Source of the DNA: Spodoptera frugiperda
Taxonomy: Eukaryota; Arthropoda; Insecta; Lepidoptera; Noctuidae
Direction: 5' to 3'
Length of the DNA: 64,000 nt
Assembly: GCF_023101765.2 (NCBI RefSeq)
Contig: NC_064231.1
Location: 2,804,501 to 2,868,500 of the forward strand
Positions within the stretch are counted from its first letter, which is position 1. Each line of letters begins with the position of its first letter. The notes under the pieces were generated by a model that was given only the letters and a program-made list of their open reading frames with translations, searched no databases and was not told the DNA's origin. The translations under genes and the position numbers were made by a program. Positions 1 to 10,058 of the stretch are shown here, piece by piece.

Positions 1-871
1 TATCGCCTGTAGCTAAAGTTCGATGGAACTGCGAGGTTCACTGACCTTAAACACGTTTGACAAAATTGTTGTATCTTTTTCATACGCGACGTCACTTTCA
101 TATACCTGGTATTATATCGACGCTGGAAAGGCAAAATGTATTAACCGCCATTATGTGAATTGTTCAGTAGAGCGATTTGAAGTTTCAAATTTTGCAAAAA
201 AAATCATAACTAATTAATTACTGGAGCTTTTTCATTGAAACTCAAAATAGTTATTACGAATAACGTTTACTATGAAATGTAATAATAGAAAATAATGTAA
301 GTGTCTTCGTGTCCAAGATTTTGGAGTTAATACAATGCAGGCCATAATCTTGGTTAGGTAAAATTGACTTAAGTCAGTTGACCGTACTCACCGTGTCCAG
401 GTAAAACATGTTTTAACGAACAAAAAGCTGCATAAATGAGCTAGATAAAATGTGTTATATTCTGTACAGCATACTAACACGTCTAAGTAAAATGTTTTAT
501 CAGGCCCGGTCAAGTCAGACCATGAAAACTAAAATGTCTTATCTTGCATTAAGCTAAAGTTTTCGCTGGGCTTTAAGTATTATCTCACAATATTAATGAA
601 TAATGGAAGTTACGGGTAAAACTAAATAACGCAAAAAAAAAATTTAAAAGGACTTTTCATCGCAAAATGAAGAAAAAATATAAACCACTTACTTCTGAGA
701 TCAATCAGTCTTAAAAAAACCGGCCAAGTGGGAGTCAGACTCGCCCATGAGGGGTTCCGTAGCAGCAAGTAGATGGCATAATATAAAAGTTATAAAATAA
801 CTTCGTTATACATAGTGTTTGTATGAACGACAAAGTTATATTTGCGTTTTTTGAAAATGCACTTTTTTATT

Positions 872-1545
872 ACGTTTGATGGGTCGACGTTTAGCCGCTA
901 TCTTGCCTGGTGGTAAGTGATGACGCGGCCTACGATGGAGCACGTCTGCCCATAACCAACCTATTCACTCGGGCCTTGAAAACACCCAGGTTATACCCAT
1001 CAGGAAACACAGACTCCGGCAAAGAATCCCACTCTCTAACAGTTCGCACATGGAAGCTTGGAGTGAAGCGCTTCGTGCGAGTGGGTGGGATATCTACCAT
1101 GAAACGGTGACGCCTCGCCGATTGTCTTGTGGTTCGATAATGGAAAGGACTCGGGGGAATCAAGTTGTGCAATTCCCCCACACACTCTCCGAAATGTATC
1201 TGGTAAAAAACGGAAAGGCTTGCAACCTTGCGCCTGTGTTCAAGGCTTTGAAGCCGGGCCTCTACAAGCGCATCATCATTGATGAGCTTCTTGGCACGCT
1301 TTTCGATGTTTTCTAGCGCTTTGATCTGGCATTTAGCCGAGCCGTCCCAAAGGTGAGAACAGTAATCCATACATGACCGAACCTGCGCTTGGTACAGGCT
1401 CAGCAGTTGTTTCGGTGTGAAGTACCGTCTCACCCACCAGAGGATACCCAACTTTCTACCAGCCAGATGCGCCTTCGACTCTATATAAGAGCCGAAGTTT
1501 AGTGTAAGCGATAAAGTTACGCCCAGAAGCTCAAGATGATCCGAT
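872..1545 (-). mobile_element. Jockey-type LINE, 5'-truncated 3' end
   Basis: The minus-strand frame encodes the C-terminal part of a non-LTR retrotransposon reverse transcriptase ORF. Recognisable stretches are LGVTLSLTLNFGSYIESKAH, RRYFTPKQLLSLYQAQVRSC and YCSHLWDGSAK, ending near VNRLVMGRRAPS. The 3' end of the element is at the low coordinate. Only the last third of the RT protein remains, so this is a dead 5'-truncated copy. A second copy is at 7584-8251. The assignment to jockey or a related clade is from memory of lepidopteran annotations. Confidence 0.8.
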
Positions 1546-1880
1546 CCGCACGCACGGGTCTGGTTCTGGTCGGGCGGCGAGCTACCCTTGCTCGCCGTCC
1601 GCAGACCCGCACTTACGGTGGCCGGAGATCGTCCCGCGATCCCCGACGCCCGGAGTGTCTCACGCGACGGCTGGGACGTGAGGAGGTTTGTTCTCTCACG
1701 CGCCCCGCCTTCTCCGTAGCTAGCATGACTGCTTCGCAAAAGGTGGAGACGGCATCCCAGTCCCCCTCGCTCCGCACCATGGCCTGAACCAGTGACGGGC
1801 GCGAGAGGTCACCGTCGCCGACCACATCCCTGAGGACTTGGCGGTGCTCAGCCCATACAGGACACACCGCCACCGTTCAC
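1546..1880 (-). mobile_element. R1-clade-like LINE, C-terminal fragment
   Basis: This GC-rich block encodes, on the minus strand, CPVWAEHRQVLRDVVGDGDL followed by SRPSLVQAMVRSEGDWDAV and FCEAVMLATEKAGRVRE. That is the kind of sequence seen after the RNase H-like region at the end of R1-clade LINE ORF2 (TRAS/SART relatives). It directly abuts the jockey-type fragment on the same strand without a spacer. Codon and GC use differ sharply from the surrounding AT-rich DNA. It is a fragment with no 5' part. Confidence 0.65.
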
Positions 1881-2522
1881 GGACGAGTTCTATTAGTATT
1901 ATTTCTGAAAAAGTAATAATGATATCTCGTTCAAACCAATTTTCTTTGAAAGTTTCAAATGAAATTTACAGCATATATTTTTTTTTTAGTTTTGTCCCTC
2001 CCATATTTTAAATGTTAGAGAGGGGGACACTCATTTTTCTACTTTGGAAACGTCTATCTTTCAAACAATTGATTTTAACGAAAAATGGTTTTAGGAACCT
2101 TAATGTCTTTTTTAAAGTATTATCGATAGACACCCATCACGAATAGGTTAAAACTTTTTGAATCAGTTCCATGTATGGGGTGCCCCTTTTAATTTATTAA
2201 TTGTTATTCGAAATCCAAATAGCGGTTACCAGAATACATCAACCTACAAAGTTTCAACTATGTAGGCCCAACAGTTTTGCCATTTTGGTACGGAACATGG
2301 AAAGGCAATACTTTTAAGTATACCTAGTAGAGATCAGATATCACAAGTTAATAGGTACACTTGTACTTAGACTTATACTAATCAAATACAAAATGAAAAA
2401 CAATCAGACTTTGGAAACATATTCAAGACATAGATAACATGAAACTTCATCAACATCTTTTGTATCAGTATTAATCTTATAAGTGTAAAATATAATCTCA
2501 CTTAATCTTATATTGAAATAAT

Positions 2523-2798
2523 GACTGCCTCCTTGGCCGAGTGGTTGCAAGTGCGATTACTGGGCAAGGGCAATACCCGGGTTGGGCGAATTATTGCTGG
2601 GCTTTTTTCGGTTTTTCGAAAATTTCTCAGTAATAGCATGGAATCTAGAAATGTGTCCGATGTATGGCAATAGGCTCACCTATTACATGGGACTTACAAC
2701 ATAAATTGTGAAAAGTGGGTGTACATTATACAGTGGCGTTACGTGGCATAATGTGCACCGCTGCCTATCCCTTCGGGGATAAAGAGCGTGACGATATA
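2523..2798 (+). mobile_element. tRNA-derived SINE, copy 1
   Basis: The head GCCTCCTTGGCCGAGTGG resembles an A-box tRNA region, with a degenerate B-box (ACCCGGGTTGGGCGAA). A body with ATGGCAATAGGCTCACC follows, and the 3' part ends CTTCGGGGATAAAGAGCGTG. The same architecture recurs at least eight times in the window. It is a pol III-type retroposon, not a functional tRNA gene, because the tRNA part has no complete cloverleaf and is followed by a 200-bp body. Confidence 0.85.
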
Positions 2799-2827
2799 AT
2801 AATAAAAAATAATCACATTTTGGAAAA

Positions 2828-3013
2828 TTAAAAATCTTCTTCTATATCAACATCTTCTATATCAGTATCTGGTAAATTCTTTTTGGCATTACACGTTTGC
2901 AAACTAAGGTACTCCTCATATTTACGAACAGTGTATTGCGACAGCGAGCGTGAACTCCCTCGTCGACAGCGCATGGGTGAACTGAAGCGCCCGCGCAACG
3001 CTCTCGGCCCTGA
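2828..3013 (-). pseudogene. Coding-like remnant with acidic C-terminus
   Basis: The minus frame is open for 61 codons up to a stop at 2828-2830. It includes SQYTVRKYEEYLSLQ and ends DTDIEDVDIEEDF. An in-frame ATG at 2974 would give 48 residues. The upstream half is GC-rich, the downstream half AT-rich. I do not recognise the protein. Its position between transposons suggests the tail of a transposase-like ORF, but this is inference. Confidence 0.25.
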
Positions 3014-3699
3014 TTAACAGCCGCGGTCTCGGTGAATTACAGTCTTGAACTACCGTCTAACCACCATAGTTTGGTATTTATCAATCTTTTTTGGGAGGGT
3101 TAACTCACAAATGCAATTAATTTTACATTAGGTAAATTAATTTAAGTGCTACAAACACATTAGAATAGCTTCAGGTAAAATTGTATTATCAACCATTTTA
3201 GTAATAAAATGTTTTGGATAAAATTGTTTTAACGTCCAAATAATTGTAACATGCAGAAAAGTAAAATGTTTTAAATGCAAAAAACATATATTTTATTTAC
3301 AAGTAAATTGACTTATGTTTAGATTTTATAATAATTGCCAATCTGTAAAATGTTTTATTGCGTTACTTTTTAGAAAAATGGAAAGGTAAAGAGATTTAAA
3401 ACCAATCTAGTTGTAAACTTAAGCAGGTATAAATGACTTATCAATAGTTTGTTACTATCATGTACGCTTTATGAGCCAAAGTAAAAAAATGAATGGATTT
3501 AAAACAAAAAAATATACGAAAAAGTCTAAAATCACCGGTGTATTAACCGCCATCAAAGTGCTCAAATTAAGGCGAGACATAGACCATTCGAAAGAGAAAA
3601 ATCAGGCGATTCCAACGGTATATATAACTCATTTTCGACCAAAGTGGCGCTTAATACATTTTGCCTTTCCAGCGTCGATATGCTCTGGTTTTTGACAAT

Positions 3700-3991
3700 G
3701 ACTGCCTCGTTGGTCGAGTGGTCGCAAGTGCGACTGCCGAACAAGGGGTCTCGGGTTCGATTCCCGGGTCGGGCAAAGTATTACTGGGCTTTTTTCGAAT
3801 TTTCGAAAATTTCTCGGTAGTAGCACGGAGTCTGGAATTGTGTCCAGGATATGGCAATAGGCTCACCCCTATTACATGGGACTTATAACACAAATGGTGA
3901 AAAGTGGGTGTACATTGTATAGCGGCATTACGTGCCATAATGTGCACCTCTGCCTACCCCTTCGGGGATAAAAGGCGTGACGTTGTTTGTG
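3700..3991 (+). mobile_element. tRNA-derived SINE, copy 2, next to the calreticulin acceptor
   Basis: A well-preserved copy: A-box region TTGGTCGAGTGGTCGCAAG, B-box GGGTTCGATTCCCGG, body and 3' hairpin CCCCTTCGGGG. It is bounded by perfect 14-bp target-site duplications TGGTTTTTGACAAT at 3686-3699 and 3992-4005. The right duplication ends 28 bp before calreticulin exon 4034, so this insertion is the immediate 5' neighbour of the 3' splice site. Confidence 0.92.
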
Positions 3992-4033
3992 TGGTTTTTG
4001 ACAATTCTTTAGCTATTTTTCTATCTTTCCCAG

Positions 4034-5851
4034 GTCCATGTCATCTTCAGTTACAAGGGCAAGAACCATCTGATCAAGAAGGACATCCGTTGCAAGGATG
4101 ATGTCTACACCCATCTGTACACCCTGATCGTGAAACCAGACAACACCTACGAGGTGCTCATCGACAATGAGAAGGTCGAATCTGGAGATCTGGAGGCTGA
4201 CTGGGACTTCCTCCCACCCAAGAAGATCAAGGTAGGATATTTAGAAAAGTCTACAGTTTAAGTGTTATTTAACTACATATACTAGGTTACGGATTGCATC
4301 GCGATCCATGGTACTTAAGTCTTCAGTAATCATGATATATTTTACAGTTAAAATGTCTTTAAAAGTATTTAGAATTTATCGCGAGTAGAGTGAAAGGGAT
4401 TTTTGTAATACGCAAGTTGCAAAATTCTAATCCCTATTTTTCTTGTAAAGGACCCTGAAGCCAAGAAGCCTGAGGACTGGGACGACAGGCCCACCATCCC
4501 CGACCCTGAGGACAAGAAACCCGAGGACTGGGACAAACCTGAACACATTCCCGACCCTGATGCCACCAAGCCCGAGGACTGGGATGATGAGATGGACGGT
4601 GAATGGGAGCCTCCCATGATCGACAACCCTGACTACAAGGGAGTCTGGGCACCTAAGCAGGTAATTCAACTCTTCAACAATCATTTAGAAATTCTCTAAA
4701 GTGTGTAAGAAAGAAGGTCATGTTAGTAGAAATAAAAGTGACTGTAACAAAAACTATATTTGGAGCAGCGACACCAAACTGTCTATAAAAAGATTAAAAA
4801 GAAATGTTGCTCTAACGCCTGCCGTTTGACGAAAAAAACTCGATACGCTCTGCTTTTTGCATGAAAAAAACTATTCGAATCAATTATAAATATTTTCCCT
4901 TTCTACACAATTTTTATTAAATACTGTATTGCATTCAATGTCAATTCAGTTGCACCGTGTCTAAACATATTCGAGAAACTGAAGAAAGTAAGATCGAGTC
5001 GGTTGATGACGTCACATTCGTTGCTCGTCTAGCGTTAGCTGTTTGCATAACGTTCACACCGTATATTGACCCGACGTACCGTTACAATGTGAAAATTAAC
5101 GTCTCATTTATACAGTCACCGCCCGGGCGCAACCATTCAGCCGTAAATAATAGATGATCGATGAAAAAAATTACACATTTGGGTTTATCTTGCTTTCTGA
5201 TGGTCTAAATCGATATTTAGGATTTTTAATTTAGGTATATTTAGGCAATAGATTGAGTGTTCCTCGGACTCAACATGTTCTAATCTAGAAATTTTTCATT
5301 CACAGATCGACAACCCTGCCTACAAGGGACCATGGGTACACCCTGAGATCGACAACCCTGAATACACCCCCGACGCGAACCTTTACAAGCGCGACGAACT
5401 CTGCGCTGTCGGTCTCGACTTATGGCAGGTCAAGTCTGGTACCATCTTCGACAACTTCCTGATCGGTGACAGCATTGAGGAGGCTGCGGAACGTGGTGAG
5501 GCCCTCAAGAAGAGGCTAGAGGGTGAGAAGAAGATGAAGAGTGAACAGGATGAGGCTGAGAGGGAGAAGGAGAAGGCTGAGAAGCCTGATGATGAAGATC
5601 TGGATGATGAGGACCTTGATGATGAGGCCGGTGAAGCAGCGCCAGTGGTGAGTTCATTGTCCACTTTTGTCATTTAGTACAATGTAAACTTTTGTTGACA
5701 GTTATTCATAACCTCGAATACTTGGCATTATAGTCGCCTTTTGTTTTGAATTGTTGAAGGAACTACGTCTTACTTACGCCTAATTTTGTTATTGGCCTTG
5801 CATTCTAATTTGGTTCTGTCTTTGTTGCAGGAGGACCACGATGAGCTGTAA
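4034..5851 (+). CDS. Calreticulin, 3' four coding exons (5' part outside window)
   Basis: Calreticulin is an ER-lumenal lectin chaperone that binds Ca2+ and monoglucosylated glycoproteins. Four phase-0 exons are visible: 4034-4231 (66 codons), 4451-4660 (70), 5306-5647 (114) and 5831-5851 (6 plus stop). All have AG acceptors and GT donors. Exon one ends the globular N-domain (VHVIFSYKGKNHLIKKD...DWDFLPPKK). Exon two carries three type-A P-domain repeats (DP..KKPEDWD) and the first type-B repeat (GEWEPPMIDNPDYKG). Exon three carries two more B repeats (IDNPAYKG, IDNPEY), then the C-domain (LDLWQVKSGTIFDNFLI) and a Glu/Asp/Lys-rich Ca2+-binding tail. The last exon encodes EDHDEL, an HDEL-type ER-retention signal. 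The 256 residues are the C-terminal part of a protein usually near 400 residues, so about 145 N-terminal residues are encoded before the window. Exons are GC-rich at third positions against AT-rich introns, as in a highly expressed gene. Identification is from recognised family motifs. Confidence 0.97.
4661..5305 (+). other. Calreticulin intron
   Basis: GTAATT donor and TTTTTCATTCACAG acceptor flank this 645-bp intron. No gene or recognised repeat is visible in it. The open frame at 4957-5157 has no coding character. Confidence 0.8.
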
Positions 5852-7154
5852 ACTGTGTAATTGTGTGTGTAAAGACAATAAGTATCGCCGGGTACATACG
5901 TGAGCGTGTTGCGCGGGCTGTGCGTGTGCGCATGTTATAGTTGCAAGAACTTGAAGAACCCTTAGTTCGTCATAGTGTGTTCTAGTGTGTTCTGTTCCAG
6001 TCCTCTCTTATCTACATGTATGATAAAATAGCTGTAAAATTTTATTCAATTATCATACTTATCCTACAATGCGTGTACTGACTCGAAATATTCCATGTTG
6101 GGGTTTTAATATTTATTTTTAGCAGACCCAACACAATTTATTTTGTATAAAGTTTGAAATCACGCTCATTTTATTGTATTAATGTTAATACGGCACTGTG
6201 TGTCGTCGAGTGCAGGGGTTTATTGTACAGTGTTAGTTGCTGTAGCCTAAATTTTTTGTAAGAATTTTGACTAATGTTGTAGAATAAATCAGTGAGTGGA
6301 AGTTTCTCATTTATGTTGTGAAACGAGTCTGATTAAAATTAATATATTACATTTATTTTTTTGTTTTATTTTGTTTGTTGATTTGGATGGTTTTAACGCC
6401 TGAGTTAATAGCTCGGCTCAACTCTAGCCAAATGCGGCTTTTAGTTTTTTTTTCTTCACGTTATTGTTGCAACCTTCGGGGGCAATATCCTGACTATAAT
6501 GGAAAGTGTTTTTGTGGTATACCAATAAGAGAAAATGGTATTGTTTTATGTACATCATGTCCGAGTCTTATTCTAATAAACTTCTTTTTAAGGACTTGTC
6601 TATTTTTCACCATCACTAGAATTTGATAATACAGCAAGTAGGCGGATACCTATTCAGTGAATCATTTACTTGAGAGCATTATTACCCGACTAGATAGAAG
6701 TTCCTTAGAATTTGTTATAAAATGCCCCCACTCTTCATTTCACACAAGGAGAGGTAAGTTACTGCGGTATCAATAGGTATTATTTAACCTCTTGTATACC
6801 GTAACCGGTATATAAGACAACAATAGAAAACACATTGTGTCTCGCGTAGATATGCGTTCTGCGGCATACGAAGGGTAATAGTAATAAATTAATGCAAGAA
6901 TATATTAATTACATAGGATAAGTATATTTATGTACTGAACATACTGTATAGCTTAGCTAATAATTTCATATAACTAGAAATAATTCTTTTCACTGGATTT
7001 CTAGGCTTGGATGACGGATTCTCATTTTGCGGGCCCCAAAACACTGTTTAGAACAGAAAATATTGTCAATAAAACTAGGAACACAATTTTTCTATAAATA
7101 ATTCACTTCCGACTTTTAGTTTAACTGTCCGCATTATTACTGTGAGGTAGTACT
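5852..7154. other. Calreticulin 3' UTR followed by unassigned AT-rich DNA
   Basis: Bases 5852 to about 6310 are the calreticulin 3' UTR. From 6310 to 7154 I see no gene and no recognised repeat, only AT-rich sequence up to the TTAA target of the next element. Confidence 0.6.
6283..6288 (+). terminator. Calreticulin poly(A) signal AATAAA
   Basis: AATAAA lies about 430 nt past the calreticulin stop codon, at the end of an AT-rich untranslated stretch (5852 to about 6310), followed by a GT/T-rich region. A second ATAATAAAC-type site occurs near 6571 and could serve a longer 3' UTR. Confidence 0.7.
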
Positions 7155-7537
7155 TTAACCCTATACTTGGCAAAGAATTTTAGGTGCTTTTTTTTTAATT
7201 TTTTTTTCTTACCCTGTTTTTGACATGGGCAAGTAACTTGTAAAAAATAATAAAAAAATCCTACGTCTATAGTTATTGTAATATTGCATGTGTCTTAAAA
7301 TGCACATTGCCAAGGGGTTTGAATAACAATGGAAAAAAGCGTGTGTGTCCCAGAATGCACATTGCTGTAGTACATGAAAAATAAAAATCCAAGTTTATAA
7401 TAAAAATAAATGTTTGAGGAATAATATTCTTAACACTAATTATTTTAACAAGTCTTTAAGAATCACATAAGTTATATTTGAGATCACAATTTGAGTCGCA
7501 GTCGCGTAATTACTACAAAATCTGATAGTAACTGTTG

Positions 7538-7583
7538 AGATTATCACACAAAGTAAATATAATTTTACTTAGTGTGATAATCT
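7538..7583. repeat. Near-perfect 20-bp-arm hairpin
   Basis: AGATTATCACACAAAGTAAA (7538-7557) and its inverse with one mismatch (7564-7583) enclose a 6-bp loop. The hairpin lies immediately next to the 3' end of the nested LINE copy inside the piggyBac-like element. Confidence 0.85.
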
Positions 7584-8251
7584 TTTTTTATGTTAAATGG
7601 GCCGACGTTTGGCCGCTATCTTGCCTGATGGTAAGTGATGATGCGGCCTACGATGAAGCACGTCTGCCCATAAGCAACCTATTCACTCGGGCTTTGAAGA
7701 CACCCAGGTTATACCCACCAGGAAACACAGACTCCGGCAAGGAGTTCCACTCCCTAGCAGTTCGCACAAGGAAGCTTGAAGCGAAGCGCTTCGTGCGAGT
7801 GGGTGGGATATCTACCATGAAGCGGTGACGCCTCGCCGATTGTCTTGTGGTTCGATGATGGAAAGGACTAGGAGGAATCAAGTTATGCAGTTCCCCCGCA
7901 CACTCTCCGAAATGTATCCGGTAAAAAACGGAAAGGCGCAAGGTCGCACCTTGCGCCTGTGTTCAAGACTTTGAAGCCGGGCCTCCACAAGCGCATCATC
8001 ATTGATAAGCTTCTTGGCACGCCTTTCAATGTGTTCGAGCGCATCCAGCTGGTATTTAGCCGAGCCGTCCCAAAGGTGAGAACAGTACTCCATACATGAC
8101 CGAAACTGCGCTTGGTACAGGCTCAGCAGTTGTTTCGGTGTGAAGTACCGTCTCACCCTCGAGAGGATACCCAACTTCCTACCAGCCAGATGCGCCTTCG
8201 ACTCTATATAAGAGCCGAAGTTTAGCGTTGGCGATAGGGTTACGCCCAGAT
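7584..8251 (-). mobile_element. Jockey-type LINE, second 5'-truncated copy
   Basis: The minus strand encodes the same C-terminal RT sequence as 872-1545 (LGVTLSPTLNFGSYIESKAH, RRYFTPKQLLSLYQAQF, YCSHLWDGSAKYQLDALEHI). A frameshift near 7935-7950, where a small GCGCAAGG/CCTTGCGC palindrome occurs, separates the last 97 codons. A T-run at 7584-7590 is the minus-strand A tail. Similarity to copy 1 stops at CGCCCAGA (8251), the same place as in copy 1. Confidence 0.82.
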
Positions 8252-8387
8252 TGCCCCCGCCCATTGGAACGGGTACATTTCGGAAAGTAGGAGCCAGTGG
8301 AAATTGACTCCGTTTGGCGGAGAATAGATGCCTGGGCATTTATTGTCAGATGAAGAGAATGAATTCTGTGAAGTTTTTACAACGTTA

Positions 8388-8677
8388 GACTCTCCGTCTG
8401 GACCAATAACTTTGAATCAGAAAACCACCCATGTTCATCAACCAGCCATCCCATCTCCACAACAATGCAGATTTTCTAATGAAGATGGTAAGGATGGAGT
8501 CCCTGAGCTTGTGTCGGAGTCACGTCTGCGGCCATGATTAGAAATACTACGATGAAACGTTAGTTCGTCTCCTGAGGAATCACTGTTCTCTGCGCCAGAT
8601 CCTGCTCTTGCTTTGGGGACTAACGCTAATATTTTTTGTCCTCTGATCTTGTACGGAAAATAAAAATGTTACTATGG
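8388..8677 (-). pseudogene. Possible piggyBac transposase N-terminal remnant
   Basis: On the minus strand a frame reads PYKIRGQKILALVPKARAGS, followed by a Ser/Glu/Asp-rich stretch (ENSDSSGDE) and ends at a stop after HCCGDGMAG. An acidic, serine-rich N-terminus is common in piggyBac-family transposases, and the location inside TTAA/CCCTA ends fits. There is no start codon in frame and no DDD catalytic region, so it is a broken fragment. The plus-strand frame at 8328-8537 is its shadow. Confidence 0.35.
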
Positions 8678-9807
8678 ACTTTCATTATTATTAATTACAT
8701 ACAATAAGCCTATTGCAGCCCGCTACTGAACGTAAGCCTCCTCCATTTACAATTATAAGTACCTACTAAGTGATCTGGCAATGTGCATTTGAATGCACAC
8801 AGAATAGGGAAGGTAGAAATGCAAGCAAGCTGGCAATGTGCATTTGCAGACACATCAAGAAATAAACAAATATTACGATATCAAATTACCGCCATCGTTT
8901 TGAAATATTAGCAATCATCCAAGCAAACACATTCAAGAGTAGATTAACATTATAAAACGTAAGTTTAAGCGATTATAAATAAGTATTATAATCGATTTTT
9001 ACCATGTTAGTCATCGACGTGTGCGCACGCGCTGCTATTTTGAAGCCGACTGACAACCAGTGTTGCCAAATAACACTGATTCTCTTTTTTATGACATTTT
9101 AGGACATTTATCTATACAGTAGTAGTAAAATAAAACATAAATACTGCTGTGTCTGGTCGCTATATTTATTTTTTAAATGTGTGCATTACAGTGCACATGG
9201 TCAAGTATAGGGCTAAACTTTTGTCATTTTAGTTCATCGGGTATTTGCTAGATGTCGCTAACTCCAAATTATTTAAGTGACAACCAGCGCCATCTATTGT
9301 TGGATTTTCGTATTTTATTTAATGGAAAGAGGTGGCTCCAAAATAAATTAATCACTTACGCCAATCGTTGACAACTGAAACATAAATAAATATTAAATAC
9401 TTAAATATAAATACAATAACAACAAAAAGTAGTTGAGGTACCTAACAGATTATTCGGGTATCTAATGGATTTCTCAGTCTGCGGGCGAATATAAATAAAA
9501 TGTATAATAGAAGGTATAAAGAGGAACTAAACACAGAATTTGGAAAAAGGTTGATATTATACATAAGTATTATACCTACCCGAGTACAACAATACAATTG
9601 AAATGGACAATAGTAAGTCCCAAGCAAGGGGAGACTTATACAAAAGAGTCGGTTTGAGTTCACCAATTGTTTAGTTCTGTACCTATTAATATTAATGCAA
9701 ATTTTGACGAAAACAGACTAAGTATTATTTGAGTTCAGAAGACTTGTTTAGCTAATAGAGGCTTTAGAATGGAAGAAGATCATAACAAGTACGATTCATT
9801 CGTGTTA

Positions 9808-10058
9808 GGGTCAGTTCATCATCATCACCAGCCTGTTCTCACTGCTGGACATAGGCCTCTCCAATGGCACGCCACTGAGCTCGCACCATAGGATCGGTCC
9901 ATAGCTGACGTAAAATACATCGAGCATATCATCGGTCATACTGACGTATCATTGGTCGTACTGATGTATCATCGGTTGAGTGTGAACGGGCAACAGTGTC
10001 TGTTCTGGCGACCGATAATAGGTACACGACGCATATTCCGTCAGTTATGGACTGACCC
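9808..10058. mobile_element. Harbinger-type MITE, copy 1 (interrupted)
   Basis: Terminal repeats GGGTCAGTTCAT and ATGGACTGACCC are flanked by TTA on both sides (9805-9807, 10059-10061). A 3-bp TTA/TAA duplication is typical of PIF/Harbinger. The inner sequence (GACGTAAAATACATCGAGCA) matches the intact copy at 47089-47230. The MITE begins about 25 bp beyond the stop/poly(A) signal of the secreted-peptide gene. Confidence 0.75.
9819..9903. mobile_element. LINE 3'-tail fragment nested in a MITE
   Basis: CATCATCACCAGCCTGTTCT, then CACTGCTGGACATAGGCCTC, is a very common lepidopteran retroposon tail. It interrupts the left terminal repeat of the Harbinger-type MITE at 9808-10058, as seen by comparison with the intact copy at 47089-47230. 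Confidence 0.65.

Larger units (their letters stand above)
713..2302 (+). repeat. Lepidopteran interspersed repeat (AACCGGCCAAGTG end), interrupted copy
   Basis: The left part (713 to about 880) begins AACCGGCCAAGTGGGAGTC and contains GGGTTCCGTAGCAGCAAGTA. The matching right part resumes near 1893 and runs to about 2302. Aligned by eye against the reverse complement of the uninterrupted copy at 49829-50467, the two parts join into one element, so roughly 1 kb at 880-1890 is a later insertion. This copy also lacks the CCGT microsatellite found in the other one. The class is not certain to me. Confidence 0.75.
1..4033 (+). other. Calreticulin intron (part), filled with nested repeats
   Basis: The first visible calreticulin exon begins at 4034 in the middle of the protein. 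I found no sequence for the preceding residues (the FGPDICGPGTKK region) on the + strand between 1 and 4033, so this stretch is read as the 3' part of one large intron. Bases 1-700 hold no gene. A short piece near 110-190 (ACGCTGGAAAGGCAAAATGT) recurs inverted near 3650-3672. Confidence 0.75.
7155..9216. mobile_element. piggyBac-like element, degenerate
   Basis: A TTAA at 7155-7158 is followed by the terminal repeat CCCTATACTTGGC. The other end, at 9199-9212, is GGTCAAGTATAGGG, its inverse, followed by CTAA, a one-base-decayed TTAA. Subterminal motifs point inward from both ends: TGCACATTGCCA near 7301-7313, TGCACATTGCT near 7358-7368, and their inverse TGGCAATGTGCATTTG near 8776 and 8831. 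A CCCTA/TAGGG end with a TTAA target is diagnostic of the piggyBac superfamily. A LINE copy lies inside (7584-8251), and only remnants of a possible transposase frame remain (8388-8677). Confidence 0.72.

Noticed and set aside
3701..3775. tRNA gene-like A- and B-boxes (also at 2523, 14040, 20250, 36465, 61330)
   Set aside because: The tRNA-like part is followed by a shared 200-bp body, recurs many times and has target duplications; these are SINE heads, not tRNA genes.
8328..8537. Plus-strand 69-codon frame
   Set aside because: The minus strand of the same DNA has better protein character (serine/acid-rich) inside a piggyBac-like element; the plus frame is a shadow.
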